From contig DAORIO010000009.1 in assembly GCA_035438585.1 (NCBI GenBank), positions 1-20,908 of the forward strand: a stretch of 20,908 bases of DNA, in the 5' to 3' direction. Positions 1-7,341 of the stretch are shown here, piece after piece (position 1 is the first letter of the stretch; each line of letters begins with the position of its first letter). Under the pieces are notes generated by a model. The model was not told the DNA's origin. It made no database searches and worked only from the letters and a program-made list of their open reading frames with translations. The stretch is from DAORIO01 sp035438585. Its GTDB lineage: Bacteria; Patescibacteriota; Minisyncoccia; Phycocordibacterales; UBA9973. The position numbers were made by a program, and so were the translations under genes.

Positions 1-1
1 A

Positions 2-604
2 ATTTTCTTTACGCTTTTTGAAAAAGCGGCAAATAATTTGGTTGATATTTCAACCGTATTTAATGAATTAGTAAACACACCGGCTGCTGATAAACGCATG
101 GATTTGGTAAAAAAAATCGAGGACTTAGAGCATGTTGGCGACTCGGTAACGCATGAAATTTTCACAGCGCTTAGCACCAATTTTATTACTCCGTTCGATA
201 GAGAAGATATTCAGTATTTAGCTTCATCGCTTGATGATATTGCCGATTATATTGATGGTTCGGCTAAGCGATTGGTACTGTATAAAATTGATGAGTATTC
301 GCAACCTATGCGACAATTGGCCGAAGTTATTTTTAAATCGGCTATAGAAATTAAAGCTGCAGTTGGCGAATTGAAAAGCTTGGAAAACTAACTCCGTATT
401 CGTGAGGCATTGGTGCGTATCAATAGTTTAGAAAACCATGCCGATGATATTTTTGATGGAGCTATCGCCAACCTTTTTGAAGAAGAAAAAGACGCAATCA
501 AAATCATTAAACTAAAAGAGATTCTTTCAAACATGGAAACAGCAACCGATAAATGCGAGGATGTTGCGAATGTGATTGAAACGATTTTAATTAAAAACAG
601 CTAA
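2..604 (+). pseudogene. DUF47/PhoU-like phosphate transport accessory protein, 5' partial, broken by in-frame stop
   Basis: The reading frame is already open at base 2 (IFFTLFEKAANNLVD...), so the true start lies left of the window and the TTG at 38 is not the start. The protein is all-helical and resembles the DUF47 (PhoU-like) family, whose genes usually sit just upstream of PiT phosphate permeases and are thought to modulate them. Visible family-like stretches are ADKRMDLVKKIEDLEHVGD, the FDREDI segment and INSLENHADDIFDGAIANLF. An in-frame TAA at 389-391 interrupts the protein; the same frame continues at once with family-like sequence to the stop at 602-604. This is one gene with a nonsense change or a base-call error, not two genes. 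The permease fragment follows after 10 nt. Its sequence style is closer to Bacteroidetes than to the rest of the window. The family call is fairly sure; the cause of the stop is not known. Confidence 0.72.
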
Positions 605-614
605 ACGAAAAAAC

Positions 615-1931
615 ATGACATTATTATTGTTTGTTATTTTTTTGGCGCTGGCGTTCGATTATATCAATGGTTTCCATGATGCGGCAAACTCTATTGCCAC
701 AGTGGTTTCCACAAAAGTACTTTCTCCTTTCCAGGCCGTAATGTGGGCCGCTTTCTTCAATGCTGTGGTATTCTTTTTATGCCAACACCATTTACTTGGG
801 TTTGAATTAAAAGTAGCCGATTCTGTTTCTAAGATTGTAAAAACAGAAGCCATTACCCTTGTGGTGATTGTGGCCGGATTATTAGCTGCTATTTTCTGGA
901 ATTTGCTTACTTGGTACTACGGAATTCCTAGTAGTTCATCGCATACCTTGATGGGTGGATTTGCCGGTGCTGCTATTGCTAAAGCAGGATTTGGTGTATT
1001 GGCCGATGTTGGAAAAATCTACACAACGGTAGCCTTCATTTTCTTAGCCCCATTGATAGGTATGATTCTCGGTTACTTTATAGCGGTGTTAATATTGCAC
1101 TTGTTTAAACGTTCGAACCCACACAGAGCTGAACGCATTTTCAAAAAATTGCAATTAGTTTCTTCCGCTGCTTTCAGTTTGGGGCATGGAGCCAACGATG
1201 CGCAAAAGGTAATGGGAATTATTGCCGCAGCCTTAATGGTATACGCACATACAGTGGATGCCAGCTTAATTCCCGATTGGGCCAAAGTAGACATCATACA
1301 AGAAATGAAGAATGGCAAAATGATAAATAAAATCAGCCACATTCCGGATTGGGATGAATTACTTAAAGTTCGTGAATTCTTTAGAAACCAAGGACAAACT
1401 GTTGTTGTAACTAGTGGGACCTGGGATTTATTACATGCAGGGCAAGCACTTTACCTCCATAAGGCTAAAAGCATGGGGGATGTTCTGATTGTTGGCGTAG
1501 ATTCTGACGAACTTACAAGATTCAGGAAGGGGCCTCAACGACCAATTGTTCCTCAGGATGAAAGGATTACACTATTAAGTCTTTTAGATTCAGTAGATTT
1601 TATAGCCTTACTAGATAAAAAGGAAGGAAGAGATGGTGAATCCTTAATTCGTATGTTGAAGCCCGATATTCTCGTGATGTCAGAAACAACAAAGAATGAA
1701 GGCGAAGATCATGCTACAAAATGGAAGGGGATTTACGAAAGCGAGGGAATTTGTAAGGTGGAAATATTGCCTCCTCAATCTGTATCTTCGACCTCAAATC
1801 AGATTCGTTTGGTTATGATTGAAGGAAGGCTTGATTCCATGCAAAGACTTCTAAAATTTCTTCGGGAAGAGTTTCCGGATGAGTTCACTAAATCTTTAAA
1901 TCATGTAGAAAATGGAAAACCAAAAATGTAA
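615..1931 (+). CDS. Truncated PiT phosphate permease fused in frame to a cytidylyltransferase-like domain
   Basis: One 438-codon frame joins two unrelated proteins. Residues 1 to about 228 are the N-terminal half of a PiT-family inorganic phosphate permease: several membrane helices, the first signature GFHDAANSIATVVST (about 19-33), GIPSSSSHTLMGG, and GHGANDAQKVMG (about 190-201). The second half of the permease is absent. From about residue 231 (M231 or M236, ATG at 1305 or 1320) the sequence is soluble and matches the small nucleotidyltransferase fold of RfaE/TagD-type enzymes: VTSGTWDLLHAG, GDVLIVGVDSDE, RPIVPQDERITLL, a late SSTSNQIR segment. The HxGH motif reads HAGQ (H274, Q277), so the second histidine is replaced. 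The functional nucleotidyltransferase may simply start at 1320. The next gene overlaps by 20 nt. The fusion is probably a chimeric contig join; both domain calls are firm. Confidence 0.7.
   Translation: MTLLLFVIFLALAFDYINGFHDAANSIATVVSTKVLSPFQAVMWAAFFNAVVFFLCQHHLLGFELKVADSVSKIVKTEAITLVVIVAGLLAAIFWNLLTWYYGIPSSSSHTLMGGFAGAAIAKAGFGVLADVGKIYTTVAFIFLAPLIGMILGYFIAVLILHLFKRSNPHRAERIFKKLQLVSSAAFSLGHGANDAQKVMGIIAAALMVYAHTVDASLIPDWAKVDIIQEMKNGKMINKISHIPDWDELLKVREFFRNQGQTVVVTSGTWDLLHAGQALYLHKAKSMGDVLIVGVDSDELTRFRKGPQRPIVPQDERITLLSLLDSVDFIALLDKKEGRDGESLIRMLKPDILVMSETTKNEGEDHATKWKGIYESEGICKVEILPPQSVSSTSNQIRLVMIEGRLDSMQRLLKFLREEFPDEFTKSLNHVENGKPKM
1290..1322 (+). other. Junction between permease fragment and nucleotidyltransferase
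   Basis: Up to about 1290 the frame reads as PiT permease (IIAAALMVYAHTVDASLIPDW). From the ATG codons at 1305 and 1320 it reads as the N-terminus of a nucleotidyltransferase (MINKISHIPDWDELLKVREF). No hairpin, inverted repeat, target duplication or transposase remnant is visible at the join. Left of it the genes look like a Bacteroidetes phosphate-uptake pair; right of it the window looks like CPR. This could be an assembly chimera or a real recombination point. Base composition near the join does not separate the two sides by eye. Confidence 0.5.
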
Positions 1932-2769
1932 ATGCTTAATTATGTACATGCCAGTTTTACACCAAGGGTATCTGAATCTATTTCGTGAAAAAGATTTCGA
2001 TGTTGTATTTGTTTTAGGGGAAGATGTAATAAGTTTCTTGGAGAGAAAAGAATTTGAATCACTCTCCAGAGATTTAAGAAGACTTCACTCAGAAACAATT
2101 GCTCAATTTTTGAAATCAGTTTTTTCTGGGGTTCAACTACTTCCTTTGGAGTTACTTAAAAATCAATTATTTTTTATAAATTATGAAGTTCATTTAACGG
2201 GAGATAATATCGGCAGATTTATTGCCGAAAAATTCTTTAGTGATCGTGAGGACATAATTTTTGAAAATGTTTTTTTGAGATGGCATAAGCAGATTTCTGA
2301 AAAAGAAAATGAAGTACGTCCAGACCGAACCATATCTACAGATGAGAGGGATCGAATGTTTATGGATCAAGCTTTCAAGGAAGGAGAAAAAAGTTCCGAT
2401 TGGTGGAGAAGGGTGGGTGCAGTACTTGTGGTTATGAATAAAGTGGCTCTAGTTAGTCATAATCGTCATATGCCTCATGAGTATATTCAGGAAATGGACG
2501 GAAATTCAAGGATTGACCATAAGCCTGGCGAGAGGATTGATTTAGTAACTTCAATTCATGCCGAAGCGTCGCTTGTTGGAAAATCTTCACGACAAGGTGT
2601 AATTACTGAAGGTGCCGACCTTTACGTAACTACATTTCCTTGTCCGGGATGTGCACGTATAATTGTTGAAGCTGGAATTTCTAAGGTGTTTTACAAAGAC
2701 GGTTATTCTTTGTTTGATGGAGAAGAAATTCTTCGCTCAGGCAACGTTGAAATCATTCTTGTAAAATAA
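1912..2769 (+). CDS. dCMP deaminase-like protein with N-terminal nucleotidyltransferase-like extension
   Basis: A 285-residue protein. The C-terminal part, from about residue 143, is a zinc-dependent cytidine/deoxycytidylate deaminase domain: DWWRRVGAVLV, the zinc and proton-shuttle motif HAEAS (H216, E218) and PCPGCA (C244, C247). dCMP deaminases make dUMP for thymidylate synthesis, which fits the thyA and folA genes just downstream. The N-terminal ~140 residues are not part of the deaminase. They begin CLIMYMPVLHQGYLNLF, which resembles a degraded HxGH loop (HQGY) of the nucleotidyltransferase fold; this is an inference. The substrate could therefore be a nucleotide other than dCMP. The gene overlaps the preceding one by 20 nt with no Shine-Dalgarno sequence; ATG at 1942 is a possible alternative start. 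A strong terminator follows the stop. Confidence 0.8.
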   Translation: MENQKCKCLIMYMPVLHQGYLNLFREKDFDVVFVLGEDVISFLERKEFESLSRDLRRLHSETIAQFLKSVFSGVQLLPLELLKNQLFFINYEVHLTGDNIGRFIAEKFFSDREDIIFENVFLRWHKQISEKENEVRPDRTISTDERDRMFMDQAFKEGEKSSDWWRRVGAVLVVMNKVALVSHNRHMPHEYIQEMDGNSRIDHKPGERIDLVTSIHAEASLVGKSSRQGVITEGADLYVTTFPCPGCARIIVEAGISKVFYKDGYSLFDGEEILRSGNVEIILVK

Positions 2770-2800
2770 AAAGCCCTGCGCAATGCAGGGCTTTTTTTAT
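2770..2800. terminator. Bidirectional intrinsic terminator
   Basis: The 9-bp perfect stem AAGCCCTGC (2771-2779) / GCAGGGCTT (2785-2793) has a 5-nt loop and is flanked by an A-tract on the left and a T-tract on the right. It can end transcription of the deaminase gene on the plus strand and of folA on the minus strand. Confidence 0.9.
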
Positions 2801-3294
2801 TTTTTTTCTAAATCGAAGAAAGAGAAATCATCAGAATGTTTGGGTTCGTTTACGTGGCGTTCGTAAGAAACTATTTCCCAGTCACTATCATTCATTTTAG
2901 GAAAGAAAGCGTCTCCTTTGTATTTTTGAGAGAGCACTCTTGTTAGTAGGACTTTGTCTGCTATTTTTAGTCCTTCCTCAAAAATTTGTTGGCCTCCGGC
3001 GATAAAAACTTTTCCGGTGCCTAAGCTTTTGGCGTACTCAACTGCTTTTTCAAAGCTAGAAACAATTTCAACCTCAGGATTTTCGTGGGTTGTTATTGTG
3101 TTTGAAATTACAACATGTTTTCTTCCTGGTAAAATGCCAGGAAGTGATTCAAGAGTTTTTCTTCCCATGATCAATGGGTGACCCATAGTTGTTGATTTAA
3201 ATCTTTTAAAATCCAAGGGGAGCCTCCATGGGATTTTGTTTTCAAAACCGATTACATTATTAAGATCGGTGGCTGCAATTACGATTATTTCCAT
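2797..3294 (-). CDS. folA: Dihydrofolate reductase
   Basis: A 165-residue type I dihydrofolate reductase, full length for the family. It reduces dihydrofolate to tetrahydrofolate with NADPH and recycles the cofactor used by the neighbouring thymidylate synthase. Visible hallmarks are the N-terminal strand IIVIAATDLNNVIG, the Met20-loop region KIPWRLPLDFKRFK with W23 and the catalytic acid D28, the NADPH-binding segment MGRKTLESLP, and the glycine-rich FIAGGQQIFEEGL. The ATG at 3294 is preceded by an AT-rich leader without a Shine-Dalgarno sequence and by an extended -10 promoter at 3319-3327. A terminator separates folA from thyA upstream, so it is probably its own transcription unit although it lies in the same direction as HIT-thyA. 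The stop codon abuts the shared terminator hairpin. Confidence 0.97.
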   Translation of the reverse strand: MEIIVIAATDLNNVIGFENKIPWRLPLDFKRFKSTTMGHPLIMGRKTLESLPGILPGRKHVVISNTITTHENPEVEIVSSFEKAVEYAKSLGTGKVFIAGGQQIFEEGLKIADKVLLTRVLSQKYKGDAFFPKMNDSDWEIVSYERHVNEPKHSDDFSFFDLEKK

Positions 3295-3318
3295 TTTATT
3301 AAGTTTTAAGTTTAGGGC

Positions 3319-3327
3319 AGTATACCA
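3319..3327 (-). promoter_or_regulatory. Extended -10 promoter of folA
   Basis: On the minus strand the sequence TGGTATACT (3327 down to 3319) matches the extended -10 form TGnTATAAT. It lies 24 nt upstream of the folA ATG and just downstream of the thyA terminator. No clear -35 box was seen. Confidence 0.5.
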
Positions 3328-3340
3328 TCAAATTTAAAAT

Positions 3341-3370
3341 AAAAAACCCTGCTTAAAAACAGGGTTTTTG
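3341..3370 (-). terminator. Intrinsic terminator after thyA
   Basis: The stem AAAAACCCTG (3342-3351) / CAGGGTTTTT (3360-3369) encloses an 8-nt loop. It lies 16 nt past the thyA stop on the minus strand and is followed by a T-tract in that direction. The flanking A and T tracts make it symmetric. Confidence 0.85.
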
Positions 3371-3385
3371 AACACTCTTTAACTT

Positions 3386-4363
3386 TCAAACCTCGGTATC
3401 GATTTTCATTGCTGGGTGCGGGTCATAATCAGATAATTGAAAATGTTCCGGTCTGATGGCAAAGAAATCTTTTACAGGGTCACCGGTCGGTTCGAAGTTC
3501 AGTGTGACGGTGGGAAGTTTTCGAGGCTCACGCTCAAGTAATGTTTTCACATTTTCTAATTGTTTGTCTAGATAAATGTGTGAATCAATCATTACATGGT
3601 GGTAAGTATCGAACTCATACCCAAGAACACATGAAAGCATCATTCCAATCGCAGCATAATGAATCATGTTGTAGGGAACTCCTGTGGCAACATCAGCAGA
3701 ACGTTGAAGTTGAATTAATGTAAGCAACTTCCTTTCAACATCAAGTTCAATTTGAACATCGCCATGACACGGAGCAACAACCACTTGCCGTTTTCCATTA
3801 GGAACAATTATTCCTGGGGGATACCAGTTAGTAACGCGGTGGGTAAAGGCAGAAGGGTATTTCATCATGACTTTGATGATGTTTTCCCATTGATTTATGG
3901 TTCCACCTTTTCCGTCGGGAAATGTTCCCCAAATTCCTCCATAAGAAAATCTTCCTAAATGTTCACCGGTATCATTTTCTGGTAAATCAAATTTAGGTGT
4001 TCCGTCAGGGTTTGTAATGTGTTCGACTTTCGTCCATCTCTTCCACCAATATTTAGGTAAACCAAATTTTTCCAACTCATTTAGCGTGGTGGCTCCATGA
4101 ATAAAACCGACAATCTCTGCAATTGCGTAGTAAAAATATTCACTAATATCGCGTTCGGTTATCACCGGAAATCCATAAGCCATTTTAAACTCCATTGGGT
4201 TTACAAAATATTTCTGGATCTTTCCTCCATGGAATTCGACTTTTCCTCTCAAGCTACCTTTTTCAAGAATTTTTTGAAGAGTTGCTTTGTATTGAGAGTC
4301 TACAGGACGTTCTTCGTAAGGAAGATAATTTACAATTTTAGGTACTTCGATAGATTCTTTCAT
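3386..4363 (-). CDS. thyA: Thymidylate synthase (ThyA type)
   Basis: A 325-residue folate-dependent thymidylate synthase that methylates dUMP to dTMP and yields dihydrofolate. The catalytic cysteine is C199 in VVVAPCHG. The dUMP-binding block is QLQRSADVATGVPYN (R221, D224, N232), the HIY block is DSHIYLDKQ, and the C-terminal region has YDPHPAMKI. The protein is longer than the roughly 265-residue E. coli enzyme and is divergent in the first 170 residues (FSYGGIWGTFPDGKGG replaces the usual YGxQWR region). The arginine pair before the active site is reduced to a single R in THRV. The start codon overlaps the HIT stop (ATGA), which indicates translational coupling. The nearby folA and dCMP-deaminase genes supply reductant recycling and dUMP. 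Function is confident; the divergence suggests a lineage-specific subfamily. Confidence 0.95.
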   Translation of the reverse strand: MKESIEVPKIVNYLPYEERPVDSQYKATLQKILEKGSLRGKVEFHGGKIQKYFVNPMEFKMAYGFPVITERDISEYFYYAIAEIVGFIHGATTLNELEKFGLPKYWWKRWTKVEHITNPDGTPKFDLPENDTGEHLGRFSYGGIWGTFPDGKGGTINQWENIIKVMMKYPSAFTHRVTNWYPPGIIVPNGKRQVVVAPCHGDVQIELDVERKLLTLIQLQRSADVATGVPYNMIHYAAIGMMLSCVLGYEFDTYHHVMIDSHIYLDKQLENVKTLLEREPRKLPTVTLNFEPTGDPVKDFFAIRPEHFQLSDYDPHPAMKIDTEV

Positions 4364-4842
4364 GTTGTCTTTTTTTGATGTTTACCAATGTAAAATACTA
4401 CTGATTCATTTTCTTCAAGAGCTTCCACGTCAGGGAAAATTATTTGAGCATGAAGATGTGAGACTGTGGCTCCTGAGAATTCCGGATTACCAAACCGCGA
4501 GGCTATGGCAGAACCAAAACTCCAAGCACCTCCAATCATTTTAAATTCTTTCTCAGCCCATTTAAACAATTCTCCAATTTCTTCAAAAGCTCCTTCCGGA
4601 ACATCATTTAAATTTGAAGAATGATTTTTTAAGATGGCCAGAAGATGTTTTTTTGTTTTCTTGTAAGGCCACTGGTTTTCTGTTAAAACCCAATTTTTTG
4701 TTTCCTTCAAAATTGGTTTTTTATGATAAAGATCTAGTTGTTCTTTGCAAAATGGACAGTGTCCTTCTGAAAGAATTTTTTTCATTACTTCGATTTGTTC
4801 GTCTTCGCGAGCATTCGAAATGTCTATGTGTTCGTTTCTCAT
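4360..4842 (-). CDS. HIT-family nucleotide hydrolase/transferase (HxHxQ type)
   Basis: A 160-residue histidine-triad fold protein. The active-site motif is HLHAQ (H129, H131, Q133); the final glutamine is as seen in the Ap4A phosphorylase and GalT branches rather than the HxHxH of Hint proteins. Other family features are WVLTENQWPYKKTKKHLLAIL, which resembles the first sheet of the fold, and an N-terminal CPFC (C29, C32) that may bind metal. Such proteins split or transfer nucleoside phosphates such as dinucleoside polyphosphates; the exact substrate cannot be read here. It is the first gene of a two-gene unit, with its TGA stop overlapping the thyA ATG. It is divergent from argS across a 99-nt gap. 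No Shine-Dalgarno sequence precedes the ATG. Confidence 0.82.
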   Translation of the reverse strand: MRNEHIDISNAREDEQIEVMKKILSEGHCPFCKEQLDLYHKKPILKETKNWVLTENQWPYKKTKKHLLAILKNHSSNLNDVPEGAFEEIGELFKWAEKEFKMIGGAWSFGSAIASRFGNPEFSGATVSHLHAQIIFPDVEALEENESVVFYIGKHQKKTT

Positions 4843-4941
4843 ATTTTATTTTTAAGTTTTAGTTTATACATAATTTACAGTAAATTTCCCTTATGTCAAA
4901 CAGCCCTTTATATTTCCACCATTTCGCGATAAACTCATACC

Positions 4942-6657
4942 ATGAACAAACGAATCAGTGATATCGTCAAAAAGGCTATAACCGACCTTGGGCTACCCGA
5001 AGTCGATTTTAATGTTGAATTTCCTGCAGATATGAATCACGGGGATTATTCGACAAATGTTGCTATGGTTCTCGCGAGTTCTGAAAAGACTTCACCGCGC
5101 GAAATCGCTCAAAAAATAAAAGATAAAATTGAAGAATCGAAGTCTGCTGAAATTGAAAAATTAGAAATTGCTGGAGCGGGTTTTATAAATTTTTATCTAA
5201 CCGACAAGTTTTTTATTGAAGAAACAAAAAAAATAAATGAAACTGATGACTTTGGAAAAGGCGAATTAATGCTCGGTAAAAAAGTTCTAGTTGAATACAC
5301 TCAGCCAAATCCATTCAAACCTTTTCATATTGGACATCTTATGAGTAATACTATTGGAGAATCAATCTCTCGGATTTTAGAGTGGCAGGGTGCAAATGTT
5401 GTACGAGTAAATTATCAGGGTGATAAGGGTCTTCATGTTGCAAAGGCAATTTATGGAATAAAAGTTGAGGGTGGGAAAATATTAGGAAATAACCCAAGCG
5501 AAAAAGCGCAATATATCGGTGAATGTTACGCCAAAGGAAGTGATTTGTATGAAAAAGATCCAAATATAAAAACAGAAATTGATTTGATGAACGAAAAGAT
5601 TTATGCAGATGATACAGAGTTTTCTGAAATTTACAAAGAAGGACGTGAGGTTACACTAGAAGCATTTGAAGAAATTTACAAAACTCTTGGTACAAAATTT
5701 GATAAATATTATTTCGAATCAGAAGTTGGAGAAGAAGGAAAAGAAATAGTGATTGAAGGAGAGAAAAAAGGAATTTTTGAAATCTCTGATGGCGCGTATG
5801 TTTTTCATGGAGAAAAATACAACCCAAAACTTCACACTCGAGTTTTTGTTACTTCAAAGGGCCTTCCGCTTTATGAAGCAAAAGAGGTAGCGCTAACTTT
5901 GAGAAAATTCAAAGAATTCAACCCAGATTTATCTGTTGTGACAACAGCTGTTGAACAGCAAGAATATATGCGAGTTGTAACAGAGGCAATACAGCAACTA
6001 TTCAAAGAGGAAGATTACGCAAAAAGAATGAAGCATATAAATCACGGAATGATGCGTTTTGCGACAGGAAAAATGAGTTCACGTCTTGGAAATGTTATCA
6101 CCGGCGAGTCTTTACTTGAGGATTCAAAGGCAGAGATAATAAACAAAATTAAAAATAGAGATTTTACATCTGAAGAAAAAGAAGAAATAGCGTCGGCTGT
6201 CGGCGTTTCAGCTATAAAATATTCTATTTTGAAATCAAATACCGGTACTGACATTGCTTATGATTTTGATAAGTCTATTTCCTTTGAAGGGGATTCTGGT
6301 CCATATCTTCAATACGCAGCCGTGAGGGCACAATCTATCATTTTGAGATCTAGCGAAATTTCTGGTGGAGATAGTTTGAAATATGTTCCAAATGAAAAAG
6401 AAATGGCAATCGCAAGACTAATTCATAGATTTCCAGAGACAACAGAAAAAGCATTCAAAAATTATGCTCCACATATTATTGCTTCATACCTTGTTCACTT
6501 GGCGGGGAAATTCAATAATTTTTATGCCGACAATATCTTTATCGACCCGAATCATTCTGATCGATCAGCGTATAGAGTAGATATTGCAAAAGCTTTTCTT
6601 CGAACAATGAAAAATGGGTTACATCTTCTTGGTATAAAGGTTCCAAATAAAATGTAG
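4942..6657 (+). CDS. argS: Arginyl-tRNA synthetase
   Basis: A 571-residue class I aminoacyl-tRNA synthetase that charges tRNA-Arg, full length for the bacterial enzyme. The N-terminal Add-1 domain includes NHGDYSTNVAM (32-42). The catalytic core has EYTQPNPFKPFHIGHLMSN with HIGH at 129-132, the VNYQGDKGLHVAKAIYG segment typical of ArgRS, and a class I signature loop GKMSSRLGN (KMSS at 377-380). The C-terminal helical anticodon-binding domain contains DSGPYLQYAAVRAQSI and KFNNFYADNIF. The ATG at 4942 has no Shine-Dalgarno sequence; a -10-like TAAACT (4930-4935) ends 6 nt before it, so the message may be leaderless. No terminator is seen after the stop, so some transcription may continue into the next gene. 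Confidence 0.97.
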   Translation: MNKRISDIVKKAITDLGLPEVDFNVEFPADMNHGDYSTNVAMVLASSEKTSPREIAQKIKDKIEESKSAEIEKLEIAGAGFINFYLTDKFFIEETKKINETDDFGKGELMLGKKVLVEYTQPNPFKPFHIGHLMSNTIGESISRILEWQGANVVRVNYQGDKGLHVAKAIYGIKVEGGKILGNNPSEKAQYIGECYAKGSDLYEKDPNIKTEIDLMNEKIYADDTEFSEIYKEGREVTLEAFEEIYKTLGTKFDKYYFESEVGEEGKEIVIEGEKKGIFEISDGAYVFHGEKYNPKLHTRVFVTSKGLPLYEAKEVALTLRKFKEFNPDLSVVTTAVEQQEYMRVVTEAIQQLFKEEDYAKRMKHINHGMMRFATGKMSSRLGNVITGESLLEDSKAEIINKIKNRDFTSEEKEEIASAVGVSAIKYSILKSNTGTDIAYDFDKSISFEGDSGPYLQYAAVRAQSIILRSSEISGGDSLKYVPNEKEMAIARLIHRFPETTEKAFKNYAPHIIASYLVHLAGKFNNFYADNIFIDPNHSDRSAYRVDIAKAFLRTMKNGLHLLGIKVPNKM

Positions 6658-6658
6658 T

Positions 6659-6687
6659 TTGACTTTGTAAGCATTCTCGTTTAATTT
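6659..6687 (+). promoter_or_regulatory. Possible sigma70-type promoter of the 192-residue membrane-anchored gene
   Basis: TTGACT (6659-6664) and TAATTT (6682-6687) are separated by 17 nt and lie just after the argS stop, with the ATG of the next gene 26 nt downstream. The -10 match is weak. Confidence 0.4.
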
Positions 6688-6713
6688 TAGTTAGAACTTA
6701 AAACTAAATAAGC

Positions 6714-7292
6714 ATGGAAAAACTGATATGTGTAATTATTATCGTTACTTTTTTTGTTGTGTATCTAAGTTATATATTTTTAAGAGATAAAATCTGGAAA
6801 GATATAACTTCAAGCAGGGGATTGAGGCAGTATAGTGTTTGGCAGATTCTATGGGTAATAGATGTTATTAGGTCTAACAGAAATTATTTTTTTAGAACAA
6901 AAAATCCAGAAGTATCAGAAGTAGAAAAAGAAGTTTTTAAAAAAATTTTTGAAGCCCTTTTGGAAAAGTCTATAAAATACATTGAAACATCAAAAGATTT
7001 TAGCCACGTAGCGGATAGATTTATCGAATTACAATCTTGGTTTCTAGAAAAAGAAAAAAATGATTACGTGGCAAATTTTTTTTCTAATGAAATTGGCTTT
7101 AATGGTATATTGATCAAGTCTTTGCTGCAAAATAAAGAATTGATAGAAAGGTACGCTAATGAATTTTTAAAAAAATATGGGAGGGAGGAATTTGAAAGAT
7201 TTTGGTCTTCATCAGAATTGTTTAAGTTCTCTCAAAAAACTATTTGCTTAAATTTGAATTTAGTAGATTTGCACAAAACAATAGGTGTTTAA
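6714..7292 (+). CDS. Unrecognised membrane-anchored protein
   Basis: A 192-residue protein that I do not recognise. Residues 4-24 form one strongly hydrophobic segment (ICVIIIVTFFVVYLSYIFL), so the protein is probably anchored by its N-terminus. The rest is charged and helix-rich, with many Lys/Glu pairs and aromatic residues (FIELQSWFLEKEKNDYVANFF, RYANEFLKKYGREEFERFW is helical in style), with no cysteine pairs or recognisable catalytic motif. The ATG at 6714 is the first good start; no Shine-Dalgarno sequence is seen. The gene lies between argS and a strong terminator that follows its stop immediately, so it ends a transcription unit. Coding status is supported by length, codon style and the flanking promoter and terminator. 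Confidence 0.7.
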   Translation: MEKLICVIIIVTFFVVYLSYIFLRDKIWKDITSSRGLRQYSVWQILWVIDVIRSNRNYFFRTKNPEVSEVEKEVFKKIFEALLEKSIKYIETSKDFSHVADRFIELQSWFLEKEKNDYVANFFSNEIGFNGILIKSLLQNKELIERYANEFLKKYGREEFERFWSSSELFKFSQKTICLNLNLVDLHKTIGV

Positions 7293-7317
7293 AGGAAGCA
7301 TAAAGCTTCCTTTTTTA
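7292..7317 (+). terminator. Intrinsic terminator after the membrane-anchored gene
   Basis: Stem GGAAGC (7294-7299) / GCTTCC (7305-7310) with loop ATAAA and a run of six T starts directly at the stop codon. It lies inside any reading frame that would start at 7285, which argues against that upstream start for the next gene. Confidence 0.85.
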
Positions 7318-7325
7318 GTTTTATG

Positions 7326-7334
7326 TGGTATATT
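7326..7334 (+). promoter_or_regulatory. Extended -10 promoter, probably giving a leaderless message
   Basis: TGGTATATT matches TGnTATAAT. Its last base is 7 nt before the ATG at 7342, so the expected transcription start falls at or next to the start codon. Confidence 0.55.
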
Positions 7335-7341
7335 AATTTTT

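Noticed and set aside
1073..1342. 89-codon minus-strand open frame with hydrophobic stretches
   Set aside because: It is the reverse of permease helices and crosses the suspicious junction; no independent support.
7285..7341. Upstream GTG start for the 279-residue gene
   Set aside because: The stretch contains an intrinsic terminator and an extended -10 box, and would overlap the previous gene; ATG 7342 fits both signals.
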